From Sulfurospirillum arcachonense (GTDB taxonomy: Bacteria > Campylobacterota > Campylobacteria > Campylobacterales > Sulfurospirillaceae), in the NCBI GenBank assembly GCA_015662785.1, contig DQTM01000079.1, positions 1 through 22,136 of the forward strand: a stretch of DNA of 22,136 nucleotides, in the 5' to 3' direction. The notes beneath the pieces are model-generated. The model was not told the origin of the DNA, searched no databases, and saw only the letters and a list, made by a program, of their open reading frames with translations. A program made the translations under genes and the position numbers. Positions 7,673-15,943 of this stretch are shown one piece after another. Position 1 is the stretch's first letter. Every line of letters starts with the position of its first letter.

Positions 7673-7694
7673 AATAGTGTTAGAGGTATCTTTT
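7640..7694. terminator. Possible bidirectional terminator between convergent udk and recO
   Basis: AAAAGATACCT at 7640-7650 is perfectly inverted as AGGTATCTTTT at 7684-7694. The arms are A-rich outside on one side and T-rich on the other, so a transcript from either strand would make a stem followed by U residues. The loop is long (33 bases) and the stem contains few G-C pairs, which weakens the case. Its place at the meeting point of two convergent genes supports it. Confidence 0.4.
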
Positions 7695-8310
7695 AAAACC
7701 CCTCCAACATTGTTTTCCACAGTCTATCAACATCTTCATCATTTAAAAACATACAACTTTTTCTCTCAAATAACTCTTCTACATGTAGACGATTAAAAGT
7801 ATTTGACCAAACACACTGTTCGTGGGCTGGCATAAAACCTCGTATGAGTGATAAATCTTCCTTTACAGGCTCTTCACAGTTAAAACAGATGAATTCATCG
7901 TGTAGCCTTCCTTCATACTCTAAAAGCTTTATATACGCTTCTATAGCCACTCTTTTAGGATTTTGTGAGTGCCATATAAAACCACAATCTTCTAAAAGGT
8001 TAAAATAGAACTCATGAATCTCATCTATATCTTTTAAGTGAAGAAAAAATAGCTTTATAAAAGCTTGCCAAATGAACATTCTGCTGTGTTCTAAGTTCCA
8101 CTTAGAAGCTAAATGAAGCACTCCACTAAGTTGTGGTATGGTTGATTTTATAGAAGATTTTGCTTCAAAGTCTATTTTATAGCCTAAATTTATGTGCGAA
8201 TGTCTTGCTCCATAAAATCTATAAAGTGTTAAGACACTTTTCTTTGTTAGAACAGTAACAATCAAATCTTCATCTTTAACTGGGTTAAAGTTTATAATAT
8301 ATCCTTGCAT
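7693..8310 (-). CDS. recO: RecO, recombination mediator protein (Campylobacterota type)
   Basis: The 205-residue protein begins MQGYIINFNPVKDEDLIVTVLT, matching the N-terminal OB-fold of RecO, and continues with YKIDFEAK and a helical region. A possible zinc site follows in the C-terminal half: Cys142 and Cys145 as CxxC, with Cys166 further on. RecO helps RecR load RecA onto SSB-coated single-stranded DNA during gap repair. It is somewhat shorter than the E. coli protein (about 240 residues), which is usual for the class. It is transcribed leftward, alone, from the AT-rich 8311-8504 region, and converges on udk. One TACATGTA octamer, flanked to give a 12-bp palindrome, lies at 7778-7789. Confidence 0.82.
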   Translation of the reverse strand: MQGYIINFNPVKDEDLIVTVLTKKSVLTLYRFYGARHSHINLGYKIDFEAKSSIKSTIPQLSGVLHLASKWNLEHSRMFIWQAFIKLFFLHLKDIDEIHEFYFNLLEDCGFIWHSQNPKRVAIEAYIKLLEYEGRLHDEFICFNCEEPVKEDLSLIRGFMPAHEQCVWSNTFNRLHVEELFERKSCMFLNDEDVDRLWKTMLEGF

Positions 8311-8385
8311 ACGTAATTTTATCTATAATATATTAATTTAAAATAAATTTATAAAAGTAAATAAAATATAAATTTGTTTATTTTA

Positions 8386-8414
8386 TTGACTTATAAGTTT
8401 AAATAAGATATAAA
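8386..8414 (+). promoter_or_regulatory. Strong sigma-70-type promoter of the gltB group
   Basis: TTGACT at 8386-8391 and TATAAA at 8409-8414 are separated by exactly 17 bases, close to the ideal sigma-70 layout. The start of transcription should be near 8421, giving an 80-90 base leader before the TTG of gltB. A perfect 9-bp inverted repeat (AATAAAATA at 8360-8368 and TATTTTATT at 8379-8387) runs into the -35 box and is a candidate operator. The rest of the 194-base region between recO and gltB is very AT-rich; I see no convincing recO promoter. Confidence 0.7.
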
Positions 8415-8431
8415 GGTTTTTTTAAAGCCCA

Positions 8432-8504
8432 TCAATAGCAGTTTAATTGAAAACTAAGTGACCTTTTAGTATGCTTAGGCACTTTTAACTTAAAAGGATA
8501 GGAT
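8432..8504 (+). promoter_or_regulatory. Structured gltB leader with two mutually exclusive hairpins
   Basis: A small hairpin may form from TCAAT (8432-8436) and ATTGA (8446-8450). A second pairs AAGTGaCC (8456-8463) with GGCACTT (8478-8484), with one bulged A and a 14-base loop. An alternative perfect 7-bp pairing joins CCTTTTA (8462-8468) with TAAAAGG (8491-8497), which includes part of the ribosome site of gltB. The last two share bases 8462-8463 and, for geometry, exclude each other, so they could act as an on/off switch for translation. I recognise no known riboswitch class. Confidence 0.4.
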
Positions 8505-11500
8505 TTGAAGAGAAATTTAATAACTAATTTTAAAGACAATTGTGGTTTTGGACTGTTGGCAAACATAAATAATATACCAACTCACCAAAATGTTGAGGAC
8601 TCTATAAAAGCGTTAGAGAGAATGATGCATAGAGGTGCAGTTGCCGCTGATGGGAAAACTGGTGATGGTAGTGGACTACTATTTTCACTTCCTAAAGAGT
8701 TTATGAAAAGAGAAGCAAAAACTTTAGGAGTTGATCTTCCTAAACAGTTTGCAGTAGCAATGGTCTTTTTACAAAATGATAACCAAAAAAGAGTTTTTGA
8801 AGATATTTGTGAAAAAAATGACCTGAAAGTTGTACTTTACCGTAATGTTCCTATTAACATAAAAGCACTAGGTAGAAAAGCACTTGACTCTCTTCCTGAA
8901 ATTGTTCAGATTTTTGTAACACCTGCCTCTTTAATCGCAACTAAAAGATTTGATGCACTTCTGTATTTGACTCGTCGTGAAATAGAAATGGCACTAAATG
9001 CGGATAAAGATTTTTATATACCATCGTTTTCAAATAAGGTTATATCTTATAAAGGTTTGATTATGCCAACGCATATTAAAACTTTTTATCTGGATCTTGA
9101 AAACAAAAACTTTAAAACTACATTTGCACTTTTTCATCAAAGATTCTCAACAAATACACTTCCTGAGTGGAGACTAGCTCAACCATTTCGCTCAATCGCA
9201 CACAATGGCGAAATAAACTCTATAGAATCAAATAGATTTCACACAGAGATGAAGAGTGAGTGTATGAAGTCTCATCTGTTTTCAGACAAAGAGCTTTCAA
9301 AGCTTATTCCAATCACAAACTCAAACGTGAGTGATAGTGCTAGTTTAGATAATGTATTTGAATTTATGATAGCAAACGGTTATGACTTTTTTAAAGCAGC
9401 TCGTACACTCATCCAAGCTCCTTGGCAAAACTCTCCACATATGGATTCAGACCTGAGAGCTTTTTATGAATTTGCAAGCATTAACTTCGAGCCTTGGGAT
9501 GGACCAGCTGCTGTTTCAATGACAGATGGAAGATACATAGGTTGTATTCTGGACAGAAATGGTCTTAGACCAGCAAAATATATCATTACAAAAGATGAGC
9601 GTATTATTATCTCTAGTGAGTATGGTGTTTTAGACGTTGAAGAAGAAAATATACTTGAGCGTGGTCGTCTTCAAAGTGGACAGATGATAGGTATAGATCT
9701 CAAGTTTGGTAAAGTTATGAAAGATGAAGAAATAAATGATTATCTTAAAAACTCAAATAGATATGCAGAGTGGTTAAACAAAAATCTTGTTTATCTTCAA
9801 GAGTATGTAGAAATTCCTTTTTCTAAAATGAGTGATTATGAGAGAAAGAATTTAACATATGAGCAGAGATTTTTCAACATAACTCAAGAAGTTAAAGATA
9901 TGGTTTTAACTCCCATGATGAAAGATGGCAAAGAGGGAGTTGGAGCTATGGGTGATGATACACCTATGGCAGCTTTTAGTAAAAAACAGAGAAATTTTAG
10001 TGATTTTTTCAAACAAAAATTTGCTCAAGTAACAAATCCTCCTATTGACCCAATTCGTGAAAAAGTTGTTATGAGTTTGAATGCTGGTTTTGGTGAGATT
10101 AGGAATGTGCTTGATGAATCAAGTGAACATGCTAAACGTATTAAGTCAATCTCTCCAGTTTTAATGCAAGAGAAACTAGAAGTTCTTATGTCTTTTGGTG
10201 ATACTACGCACCCAAGATATAGAGAAGACTATAAAAATAGAGTTTTTTCAACACTATTTGAAGACAATTTAAAAGGCTCTTTAGAAGATTTAGTTTACGA
10301 TGTAATTCAAGCAGTAAAAAAAGAGAAAATAAAAACTATATTTTTAGATGATAGAGGTATGAATAAAACTCTAAAACCAATACCAATGCTCATGGTTATG
10401 GGAAGATTAAACCAAGCACTTTCGCAAGATGGTATTAGACATAAAGCTTCAATTATCACTATAACAGGTGAAATTTTTGATGCTCATTCATGTGCTACAC
10501 TTATAGGGTTTGGTGCAAGTGCTGTTTATCCTTATATGCTTTATGCTACAACTTTAGAAGAGTGTAAAGACAATTCTATAACTTCCTACGAGACAAAAAC
10601 AGCTCTTAAAAATGTAAACTCTGCACTTAATCAAGGGCTTTTAAAAATCATGTCAAAAATGGGAATAGCTACTATATCATCTTACCGAAGTTCATCTTTG
10701 TTTGATTGCTTAGGTCTTTCAGATGAGGTTGTTGATGATTGTTTTAAAGATTCATATGTCATGATACCAGGACTTGGTTATGAAGATATAGAGAAAAAAC
10801 TAAAGTTTAACCATGCCAAAGCATATGAGTTAGATTTGAGTAAAAAACTATTTCCACTTGAAATTGGTGGATTTTATAAACATCTTGATGGAAGTGAGTT
10901 TCATGATTTTGGACCTGCTGTTGTTCATGCTATTCAAAAGCTTGCAGCAAGTGGTGAAAAAGAGGATTATAATTACTATAAAAACCTTGTAAATGGTAGA
11001 GACTTAAAGTTTATTCGTGATTTTTTTGTACTCAAAAGCGATAGAAAGCCTATAAGTATTGATAAAGTAGAATCAAAAGAGAAAATTTTCAAAAGATTTG
11101 CAAGTGCAGCTATGAGTCTTGGTTCAATCTCCCCTGAAGCTCATGAAACTTTAGCAGAGGCAATGAATAAAATAGGTGGTATGAGTAACTCTGGTGAAGG
11201 TGGCGAATCGACTGAGAGACTGAAAACAAATAAAATTTCAAAAATTAAACAAGTGGCATCTGGACGTTTTGGTGTTACGCCAGAGTACTTAAGAAGTGCA
11301 ACTGAGATTCAGATAAAAGTAGCACAAGGGGCAAAACCAGGAGAAGGTGGTCAATTACCAGGGCATAAAGTTACTTCACTTATAGCATCTCTACGTTATA
11401 CGACTCCTGGAGTTACTCTGATTTCGCCTCCTCCTCATCATGATATTTACTCTATAGAAGATTTAGCTCAACTTATATATGACTTGAAACAAGTTAATCC

Positions 11501-12935
11501 AGAAGCTACAATAACTGTTAAATTAGTGTCAACTGCTGGTGTTGGAACGATTGCGGCTGGTGTTGCAAAAGCATATGCTGACAAAATCATCATCAGTGGT
11601 GGTGATGGTGGAACTGGAGCAGCTCCTCTTACTTCTATTAAATTTGCAGGAAATCCTTGGGAACTTGGACTTAGTGAGGCACATAATGCACTAAAAGCAA
11701 ACCATCTTAGAGACACTGTCCATCTTCAAACAGATGGTGGGCTTAAAACTGGACTAGACGTTATAAAAGCGGCACTTCTTGGAGCTGAGAGTTATGCATT
11801 TGGGACAGTGGCACTTACTGTGATAGGGTGTAAAATACTTAGAATTTGTCATCAAAACAGATGTACAGTTGGTGTTGCAACGCAAGATGAAAAACTAAGA
11901 GAATATTTTGTAGGATCAGTTGATAAGGTAGTAAATTTCTTTACACTTCTAGCTGAAGATGTTCGTGAACAGTTGGCACAGCTTGGTTATGAGAATATGG
12001 AAGATATTATAGGAAGAAGTGATTTCTTACATGTAAAGGACGATGAGTTTGCTCAAAAGTTTGACTTCTCATCAGTTCTTATGAATATTGATGGAATTAA
12101 TACATGTCAAAAAACCTCAAATGACCCATTTGATCCAAATGAGTTTGAACATGATATCTTAAAAGAAGTATTCAAAGTTATAGAGAATCCTGAAGAGAAA
12201 ATAGTTTTACATAAAACAATTAAAAATACAAATAGAAGCTTTGGTGCACTTGTAAGTGGTGAAATAGCAAAATATTATGGAAACAAAGGTTTACCAGAAG
12301 ATAGTATAAAGTTTGAACTTGATGGAACTGCTGGACAATCTTTTGGAGCATTTTTGATAAATGGTGTAAAGATTAGACTTCACGGAACTGCCAATGACTA
12401 CATTGGAAAAGGTATGAATGGTGGGCAGATTGTCATTCTTCCAAAGTACCAAAGAGAGGGTTATACAAGCGGTGGTAATACATGTTTGTATGGTGCAACC
12501 GGAGGAAAACTTTTCATAGCAGGTGAAGTTGGTGAGAGATTTTGTGTAAGAAACTCTGGAGCCATTACTGTAGTTGAGGGAACTGGAGATCATGCTTGTG
12601 AGTATATGACAGGTGGAGTTGTCACAATCCTTGGTAAAACAGGAGTTAACTTCGGGGCTGGTATGACTGGTGGTGTAGCGTTTGTTTACGATACGGAGCA
12701 TGTCTTTATAGATAAGCTAAACCAAGAGTTAGTAATTGCAGAGAGAATAGATACAGATGATATGGATGAAGCTAGACACTTCTTAAAAAGACAGCTTAGA
12801 GCACATATAAATAAGACAAAGAGTGTGAAAGCAAGTTATATTTTAGATAATTTCCGTCACTCAGTAAGAGACTTTTGGATAGTTCGACCAAAAGATATGA
12901 CAAAAGCACCATTGAATCCAGAAGAGGGAGATTAA
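8505..12935 (+). CDS. gltB: Glutamate synthase (GOGAT) large subunit
   Basis: The 1476-residue protein makes glutamate from glutamine and 2-oxoglutarate together with GltD, the second half of the GS-GOGAT nitrogen assimilation route. The TTG at 8505 follows AAAGGATAGGA and is the natural start. It leaves a 12-residue propeptide before Cys13 (NCGFGLL), the N-terminal nucleophile of the glutaminase domain after cleavage. The glutaminase domain (about 13-380) includes HRGAVAADGKTGDGSG and RFSTNT. A central linker domain follows, then the FMN-binding synthase domain (about 800-1170) with PGEGGQLPGHKV and GGDGGTGAAP. Cys1109, Cys1115 and Cys1120 match the 3Fe-4S ligands. The C-terminal GXGXG beta-helix (about 1230-1440) is complete. 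Length is normal. gltD follows after 4 bases. Confidence 0.98.
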   Translation: MKRNLITNFKDNCGFGLLANINNIPTHQNVEDSIKALERMMHRGAVAADGKTGDGSGLLFSLPKEFMKREAKTLGVDLPKQFAVAMVFLQNDNQKRVFEDICEKNDLKVVLYRNVPINIKALGRKALDSLPEIVQIFVTPASLIATKRFDALLYLTRREIEMALNADKDFYIPSFSNKVISYKGLIMPTHIKTFYLDLENKNFKTTFALFHQRFSTNTLPEWRLAQPFRSIAHNGEINSIESNRFHTEMKSECMKSHLFSDKELSKLIPITNSNVSDSASLDNVFEFMIANGYDFFKAARTLIQAPWQNSPHMDSDLRAFYEFASINFEPWDGPAAVSMTDGRYIGCILDRNGLRPAKYIITKDERIIISSEYGVLDVEEENILERGRLQSGQMIGIDLKFGKVMKDEEINDYLKNSNRYAEWLNKNLVYLQEYVEIPFSKMSDYERKNLTYEQRFFNITQEVKDMVLTPMMKDGKEGVGAMGDDTPMAAFSKKQRNFSDFFKQKFAQVTNPPIDPIREKVVMSLNAGFGEIRNVLDESSEHAKRIKSISPVLMQEKLEVLMSFGDTTHPRYREDYKNRVFSTLFEDNLKGSLEDLVYDVIQAVKKEKIKTIFLDDRGMNKTLKPIPMLMVMGRLNQALSQDGIRHKASIITITGEIFDAHSCATLIGFGASAVYPYMLYATTLEECKDNSITSYETKTALKNVNSALNQGLLKIMSKMGIATISSYRSSSLFDCLGLSDEVVDDCFKDSYVMIPGLGYEDIEKKLKFNHAKAYELDLSKKLFPLEIGGFYKHLDGSEFHDFGPAVVHAIQKLAASGEKEDYNYYKNLVNGRDLKFIRDFFVLKSDRKPISIDKVESKEKIFKRFASAAMSLGSISPEAHETLAEAMNKIGGMSNSGEGGESTERLKTNKISKIKQVASGRFGVTPEYLRSATEIQIKVAQGAKPGEGGQLPGHKVTSLIASLRYTTPGVTLISPPPHHDIYSIEDLAQLIYDLKQVNPEATITVKLVSTAGVGTIAAGVAKAYADKIIISGGDGGTGAAPLTSIKFAGNPWELGLSEAHNALKANHLRDTVHLQTDGGLKTGLDVIKAALLGAESYAFGTVALTVIGCKILRICHQNRCTVGVATQDEKLREYFVGSVDKVVNFFTLLAEDVREQLAQLGYENMEDIIGRSDFLHVKDDEFAQKFDFSSVLMNIDGINTCQKTSNDPFDPNEFEHDILKEVFKVIENPEEKIVLHKTIKNTNRSFGALVSGEIAKYYGNKGLPEDSIKFELDGTAGQSFGAFLINGVKIRLHGTANDYIGKGMNGGQIVILPKYQREGYTSGGNTCLYGATGGKLFIAGEVGERFCVRNSGAITVVEGTGDHACEYMTGGVVTILGKTGVNFGAGMTGGVAFVYDTEHVFIDKLNQELVIAERIDTDDMDEARHFLKRQLRAHINKTKSVKASYILDNFRHSVRDFWIVRPKDMTKAPLNPEEGD

Positions 12936-12939
12936 AATT

Positions 12940-14328
12940 ATGGAAATGCAAAATTTTATAAACTTAGAGAGAATAGAACCAAATAGACGTGATAGTAATG
13001 AAAGAGTAGAAGATTTTAGAGAAATTTATGAGCTAATGACAAAAGAAGAGGCATCAAGCCAAGCGAGTCGTTGTGTTCAGTGTGGTGATCCATTTTGTCA
13101 CTCTAAATGTCCTCTTCATAACTATATTCCATATTGGTTAAAATCCATAAGTGGCATGAAAAACGAGTTGGCATTTAAACTCTCAAATGAGTCTAATCCA
13201 TATCCTGAAATCACAGGAAGAATCTGTCCACAAGATAGACTCTGCGAGGGTGATTGTACTCTAAACGATGGGCATGGTGCAATAACTATTGGCTCAATTG
13301 AAACATTTATATCAGAACATGGTTTTAAAAAAGGTCTCAAACCAGAATTCCAAGGTATTACAACTAATAAAAAAGTAGCAATTGTTGGAGCTGGTCCTGC
13401 TGGACTTGCATGTGCAACGTATTTGTTAAGAGCTGGTATTAAAGTAGATATGTATGAGAGACAAAATAGAGCTGGTGGACTTCTTACTTATGGAATTCCT
13501 GGGTTTAAGTTAGATAAAGAGGTAGTAGCTCGTCGTGTTAAGTGGTTAGAAGAGGCTGGAATGAGTCTATATGTAAACAGCGAAATCGGAAAAACAATAA
13601 CTTTTGATGATGTTGCTGGCGAGCATGATGCTATCTTTTTAGGCATTGGAGCAGAAACTTCAAACAGAGCAAAATTAAAAAATGAAAATGCAAAAAATGT
13701 TTTTATGGCAATGGATTTTTTAAGAGATATTCAGAAAAAACTTTTTCTTGAAGATTATGATAAAAATTATGAAGTAGAAGGTAAAAATGTAGTAGTTATT
13801 GGCGGTGGTGACACTGCTATGGATTGTCTTAGAACATCTTTGCGTCAAGGTGCTAAGAGTGTTAAGTGTCTATATCGTCGTGATAAATACAATATGCCTG
13901 GAAGTAAAAAAGAGTTTAAAAATGCAAAAGAGGAAGGGGCACTTTTTACATATAATGTTTCTCCAAAAGAGATAGTTGTAAATAGTAAAAATGAAGTCAT
14001 AGCAATAGAGATGCAAAAAACTATGTTAAGTACAAAAGATGCAAGTGGTAGAGCTTCTGTTGAGGTTGTAAAAGGTAGTGAATTCAGAGTTGAAGCTGAT
14101 ATTGTTATCTTCGCTCTTGGTTTTTCTGCGTCAACTCCAGATTTCTTAGCAGAAAATGGTATAGAGGTAAACAAATGGGGTTCTATAGAAGTTGATTGTA
14201 ATCATGAAACAAGCAAATCTGGTGTTTATGCTGGAGGAGACTGTAAAAGAGGAAGTGACCTTGTTGTAACAGCTGCGGCTGAAGGTAAAAGTGCGGCAGA
14301 AGCAATAATAAAGAGTCTATTGAGTTAA
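12940..14328 (+). CDS. gltD: Glutamate synthase small subunit (NAD(P)H oxidoreductase)
   Basis: The 462-residue subunit passes electrons from NADPH through FAD and iron-sulfur clusters to GltB. The N-terminal part has the cysteine sets Cys45, Cys48, Cys53, Cys57 and Cys96, Cys102, Cys106 (CVQCGDPFCHSKCP and RICPQDRLCEGDC). The FAD motif GAGPAG lies at 150-155 with DMYERQNRAGGLLTYGIP after it. A second nucleotide-binding motif, IGGGDTAMDC, lies near residue 290, and YAGGDCKRGSDLVVTAAAEGK closes the FAD site. Length matches the family. The start lies 4 bases after gltB with a GGGAG site inside the gltB end; another ATG two codons later is possible. The next ATG begins one base after its stop. 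Confidence 0.97.
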   Translation: MEMQNFINLERIEPNRRDSNERVEDFREIYELMTKEEASSQASRCVQCGDPFCHSKCPLHNYIPYWLKSISGMKNELAFKLSNESNPYPEITGRICPQDRLCEGDCTLNDGHGAITIGSIETFISEHGFKKGLKPEFQGITTNKKVAIVGAGPAGLACATYLLRAGIKVDMYERQNRAGGLLTYGIPGFKLDKEVVARRVKWLEEAGMSLYVNSEIGKTITFDDVAGEHDAIFLGIGAETSNRAKLKNENAKNVFMAMDFLRDIQKKLFLEDYDKNYEVEGKNVVVIGGGDTAMDCLRTSLRQGAKSVKCLYRRDKYNMPGSKKEFKNAKEEGALFTYNVSPKEIVVNSKNEVIAIEMQKTMLSTKDASGRASVEVVKGSEFRVEADIVIFALGFSASTPDFLAENGIEVNKWGSIEVDCNHETSKSGVYAGGDCKRGSDLVVTAAAEGKSAAEAIIKSLLS

Positions 14329-14329
14329 A

Positions 14330-15043
14330 ATGAAAGATTTTTTTCAAGCAGTTATAACCGCAAACAAAGAGATAATAGAACTTTTGGAAAATGGCTCTAG
14401 CGAAGAGTTTCATCAGAGTATCTCTTTGGGGGCTGGTGGTGATATTAGTAGTAAAATTGATCTGCTTGCTGAAGAAATTTTTATTAAGCATTTAAGTAGA
14501 TTTGGCAATATATATTCTGAAGAGTGTGGTTTTGTGGATAACAAAAAAAGTGATGATATTATCATAGATCCAATTGATGGAAGTGATAATTTTGCTTCAA
14601 ATCTACCGTACTATGGAACTTCTGTTGCTCTTAAAAGAGATGGAAAATGTATTGCGGCAGTAGTTGTTAATCTTGCTAATGGTGAACTTTTTATAAAAGA
14701 TGAAAGTCGTTTTGAAAGAACGCATATAGGAAAATCACAATTTAAAAATGTAGAAAAAAATAGATACTCAAAACTTGGTCTCTTTGAGCGAACTTATTGC
14801 TCAAAAGGTACGCCTGAACTTATGCGAAGATATGGTATAAAATACCGTAGTCCCGGAGCTTTTGCCCTCTCTTTAGCTTATGCTCATGATGTTGATTTTG
14901 TTCTTTATGAGGGCAAAATGCGAGAGTATGATATAGCCGCTGGGTTATATATGTGTGAAGATTTACATGTAGAAAAAACAGATGACTTTCTTCTTGTAAG
15001 CCAGAATAAGGAAATTTTTGATAAAATACTCCAATTTATTTAA
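14330..15043 (+). CDS. Inositol-monophosphatase-family phosphatase
   Basis: The 237-residue protein carries the metal-binding motifs of the family: paired Glu64-Glu65 in YSEECGF, IDPIDGSDNF at 79-88 with Asp80 and Asp83, and EYDIAAG with Asp201 near the end (WDxAxG in most members, Tyr here). Members hydrolyse inositol-1-phosphate, histidinol phosphate, NADP or 3'-phosphoadenosine phosphate, using magnesium; the sequence does not show which. It is shorter than SuhB/IMPase (about 260-270 residues). It begins one base after gltD, so it is probably co-transcribed with gltBD, and accD follows 18 bases later. A histidinol-phosphatase or SuhB-like role are both open. One TACATGTA octamer lies at 14964. 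Confidence 0.85.
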   Translation: MKDFFQAVITANKEIIELLENGSSEEFHQSISLGAGGDISSKIDLLAEEIFIKHLSRFGNIYSEECGFVDNKKSDDIIIDPIDGSDNFASNLPYYGTSVALKRDGKCIAAVVVNLANGELFIKDESRFERTHIGKSQFKNVEKNRYSKLGLFERTYCSKGTPELMRRYGIKYRSPGAFALSLAYAHDVDFVLYEGKMREYDIAAGLYMCEDLHVEKTDDFLLVSQNKEIFDKILQFI

Positions 15044-15061
15044 ATAACGAGGAGATATATT

Positions 15062-15943
15062 ATGAATTTCAATGAATTATTCGGCAGCTTTCGTAAAAAG
15101 CAGTCCTCTCCAAAAGAAGCTCCAAGCCACTGGGTAAAGTGTTCAAAATGTCAATCACTAATGTATTTTAAAGAGATTGAGCACCTTTTCAATGTCTGTC
15201 CAAAGTGTGGATATCATATGCGTATTACGGCACAACAAAGAATAAATCTAATATGTGATGAAGATACTTTTACTGAGTTTGATATGTCTTTAGCACCAGT
15301 TGATCCACTAAAATTTGTAGATAAAAAATCATATAAAAAACGTATTGCTGAGGCTACAGAAAAAACTGGACGCACTTCATCTGTTATAAGCGGAAGTTGT
15401 TCAATTAACGGCGTAAGTACTCAGCTTGTGGTATTTGATTTTAAATTTATGGGTGGAAGTTTAGGTTCAGTAGAGGGTGAAAAAATTGTAAGAGCTATCA
15501 GCCGTGCTATAGAAAACAGAGAAGGCTTAGTGATTGTTAGTGCAAGTGGAGGGGCAAGAATGCAAGAGAGTACATTCTCATTGCTTCAAATGTCAAAAAC
15601 TTCGTGCGCTTTGACAAAACTAAGTGATGCTGGTCTTCCTTTTATATCAGTTTTGACTGACCCAACAATGGGTGGAGTAAGTGCAAGTTTTGCTTGGCTT
15701 GGCGATGTTATCATAACAGAACCAGGTTCACTTATCGGTTTTGCAGGACAAAGAGTTATAAAGCAGACTATTGGTGCTGACCTTCCTGAAGGATTTCAAA
15801 GAGCAGAATTTTTACTTGAACATGGTTTAATTGATATGATTGTTCAGCGTGGAGAGATGAAAAAATGTATCTCTGATATATTGACATTCTTTGGAAAGAA
15901 TTATAAAAAAGATGAGTACGAGTTAAAGATAAAAGCTTCGTAA
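15062..15943 (+). CDS. accD: Acetyl-CoA carboxylase carboxyltransferase beta subunit
   Basis: The 293-residue protein opens with the AccD zinc ribbon: Cys27, Cys30, Cys46 and Cys49 (VKCSKC and NVCPKCGYHM). The carboxyltransferase core follows with FMGGSLGSVEGEK, SASGGARMQES and PTMGGVSASFAWLGD, where backbone amides form the oxyanion holes for acetyl-CoA and carboxybiotin. With AccA it transfers carboxyl from biotin to acetyl-CoA, giving malonyl-CoA for fatty-acid synthesis; FabD, encoded earlier in this window, uses that product. A strong GAGGAG site precedes the ATG. The stop codon is followed directly by the ATG of the ThiE-like gene with no gap. Confidence 0.98.
   Translation: MNFNELFGSFRKKQSSPKEAPSHWVKCSKCQSLMYFKEIEHLFNVCPKCGYHMRITAQQRINLICDEDTFTEFDMSLAPVDPLKFVDKKSYKKRIAEATEKTGRTSSVISGSCSINGVSTQLVVFDFKFMGGSLGSVEGEKIVRAISRAIENREGLVIVSASGGARMQESTFSLLQMSKTSCALTKLSDAGLPFISVLTDPTMGGVSASFAWLGDVIITEPGSLIGFAGQRVIKQTIGADLPEGFQRAEFLLEHGLIDMIVQRGEMKKCISDILTFFGKNYKKDEYELKIKAS

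Noticed and set aside
8311..8504. A known riboswitch (for example glutamine or TPP type) in the gltB leader.
   Set aside because: None of the conserved cores I remember for these classes is present; only generic hairpins can be supported.
12291..12701. A 136-codon open frame on the minus strand inside gltB, and similar long antisense frames in gltD (13845-14174) and across gltD and the phosphatase gene (14183-14491).
   Set aside because: They lie wholly opposite well-conserved coding sequence, have Ser/Phe/Leu-rich shadow composition and no recognisable domain.
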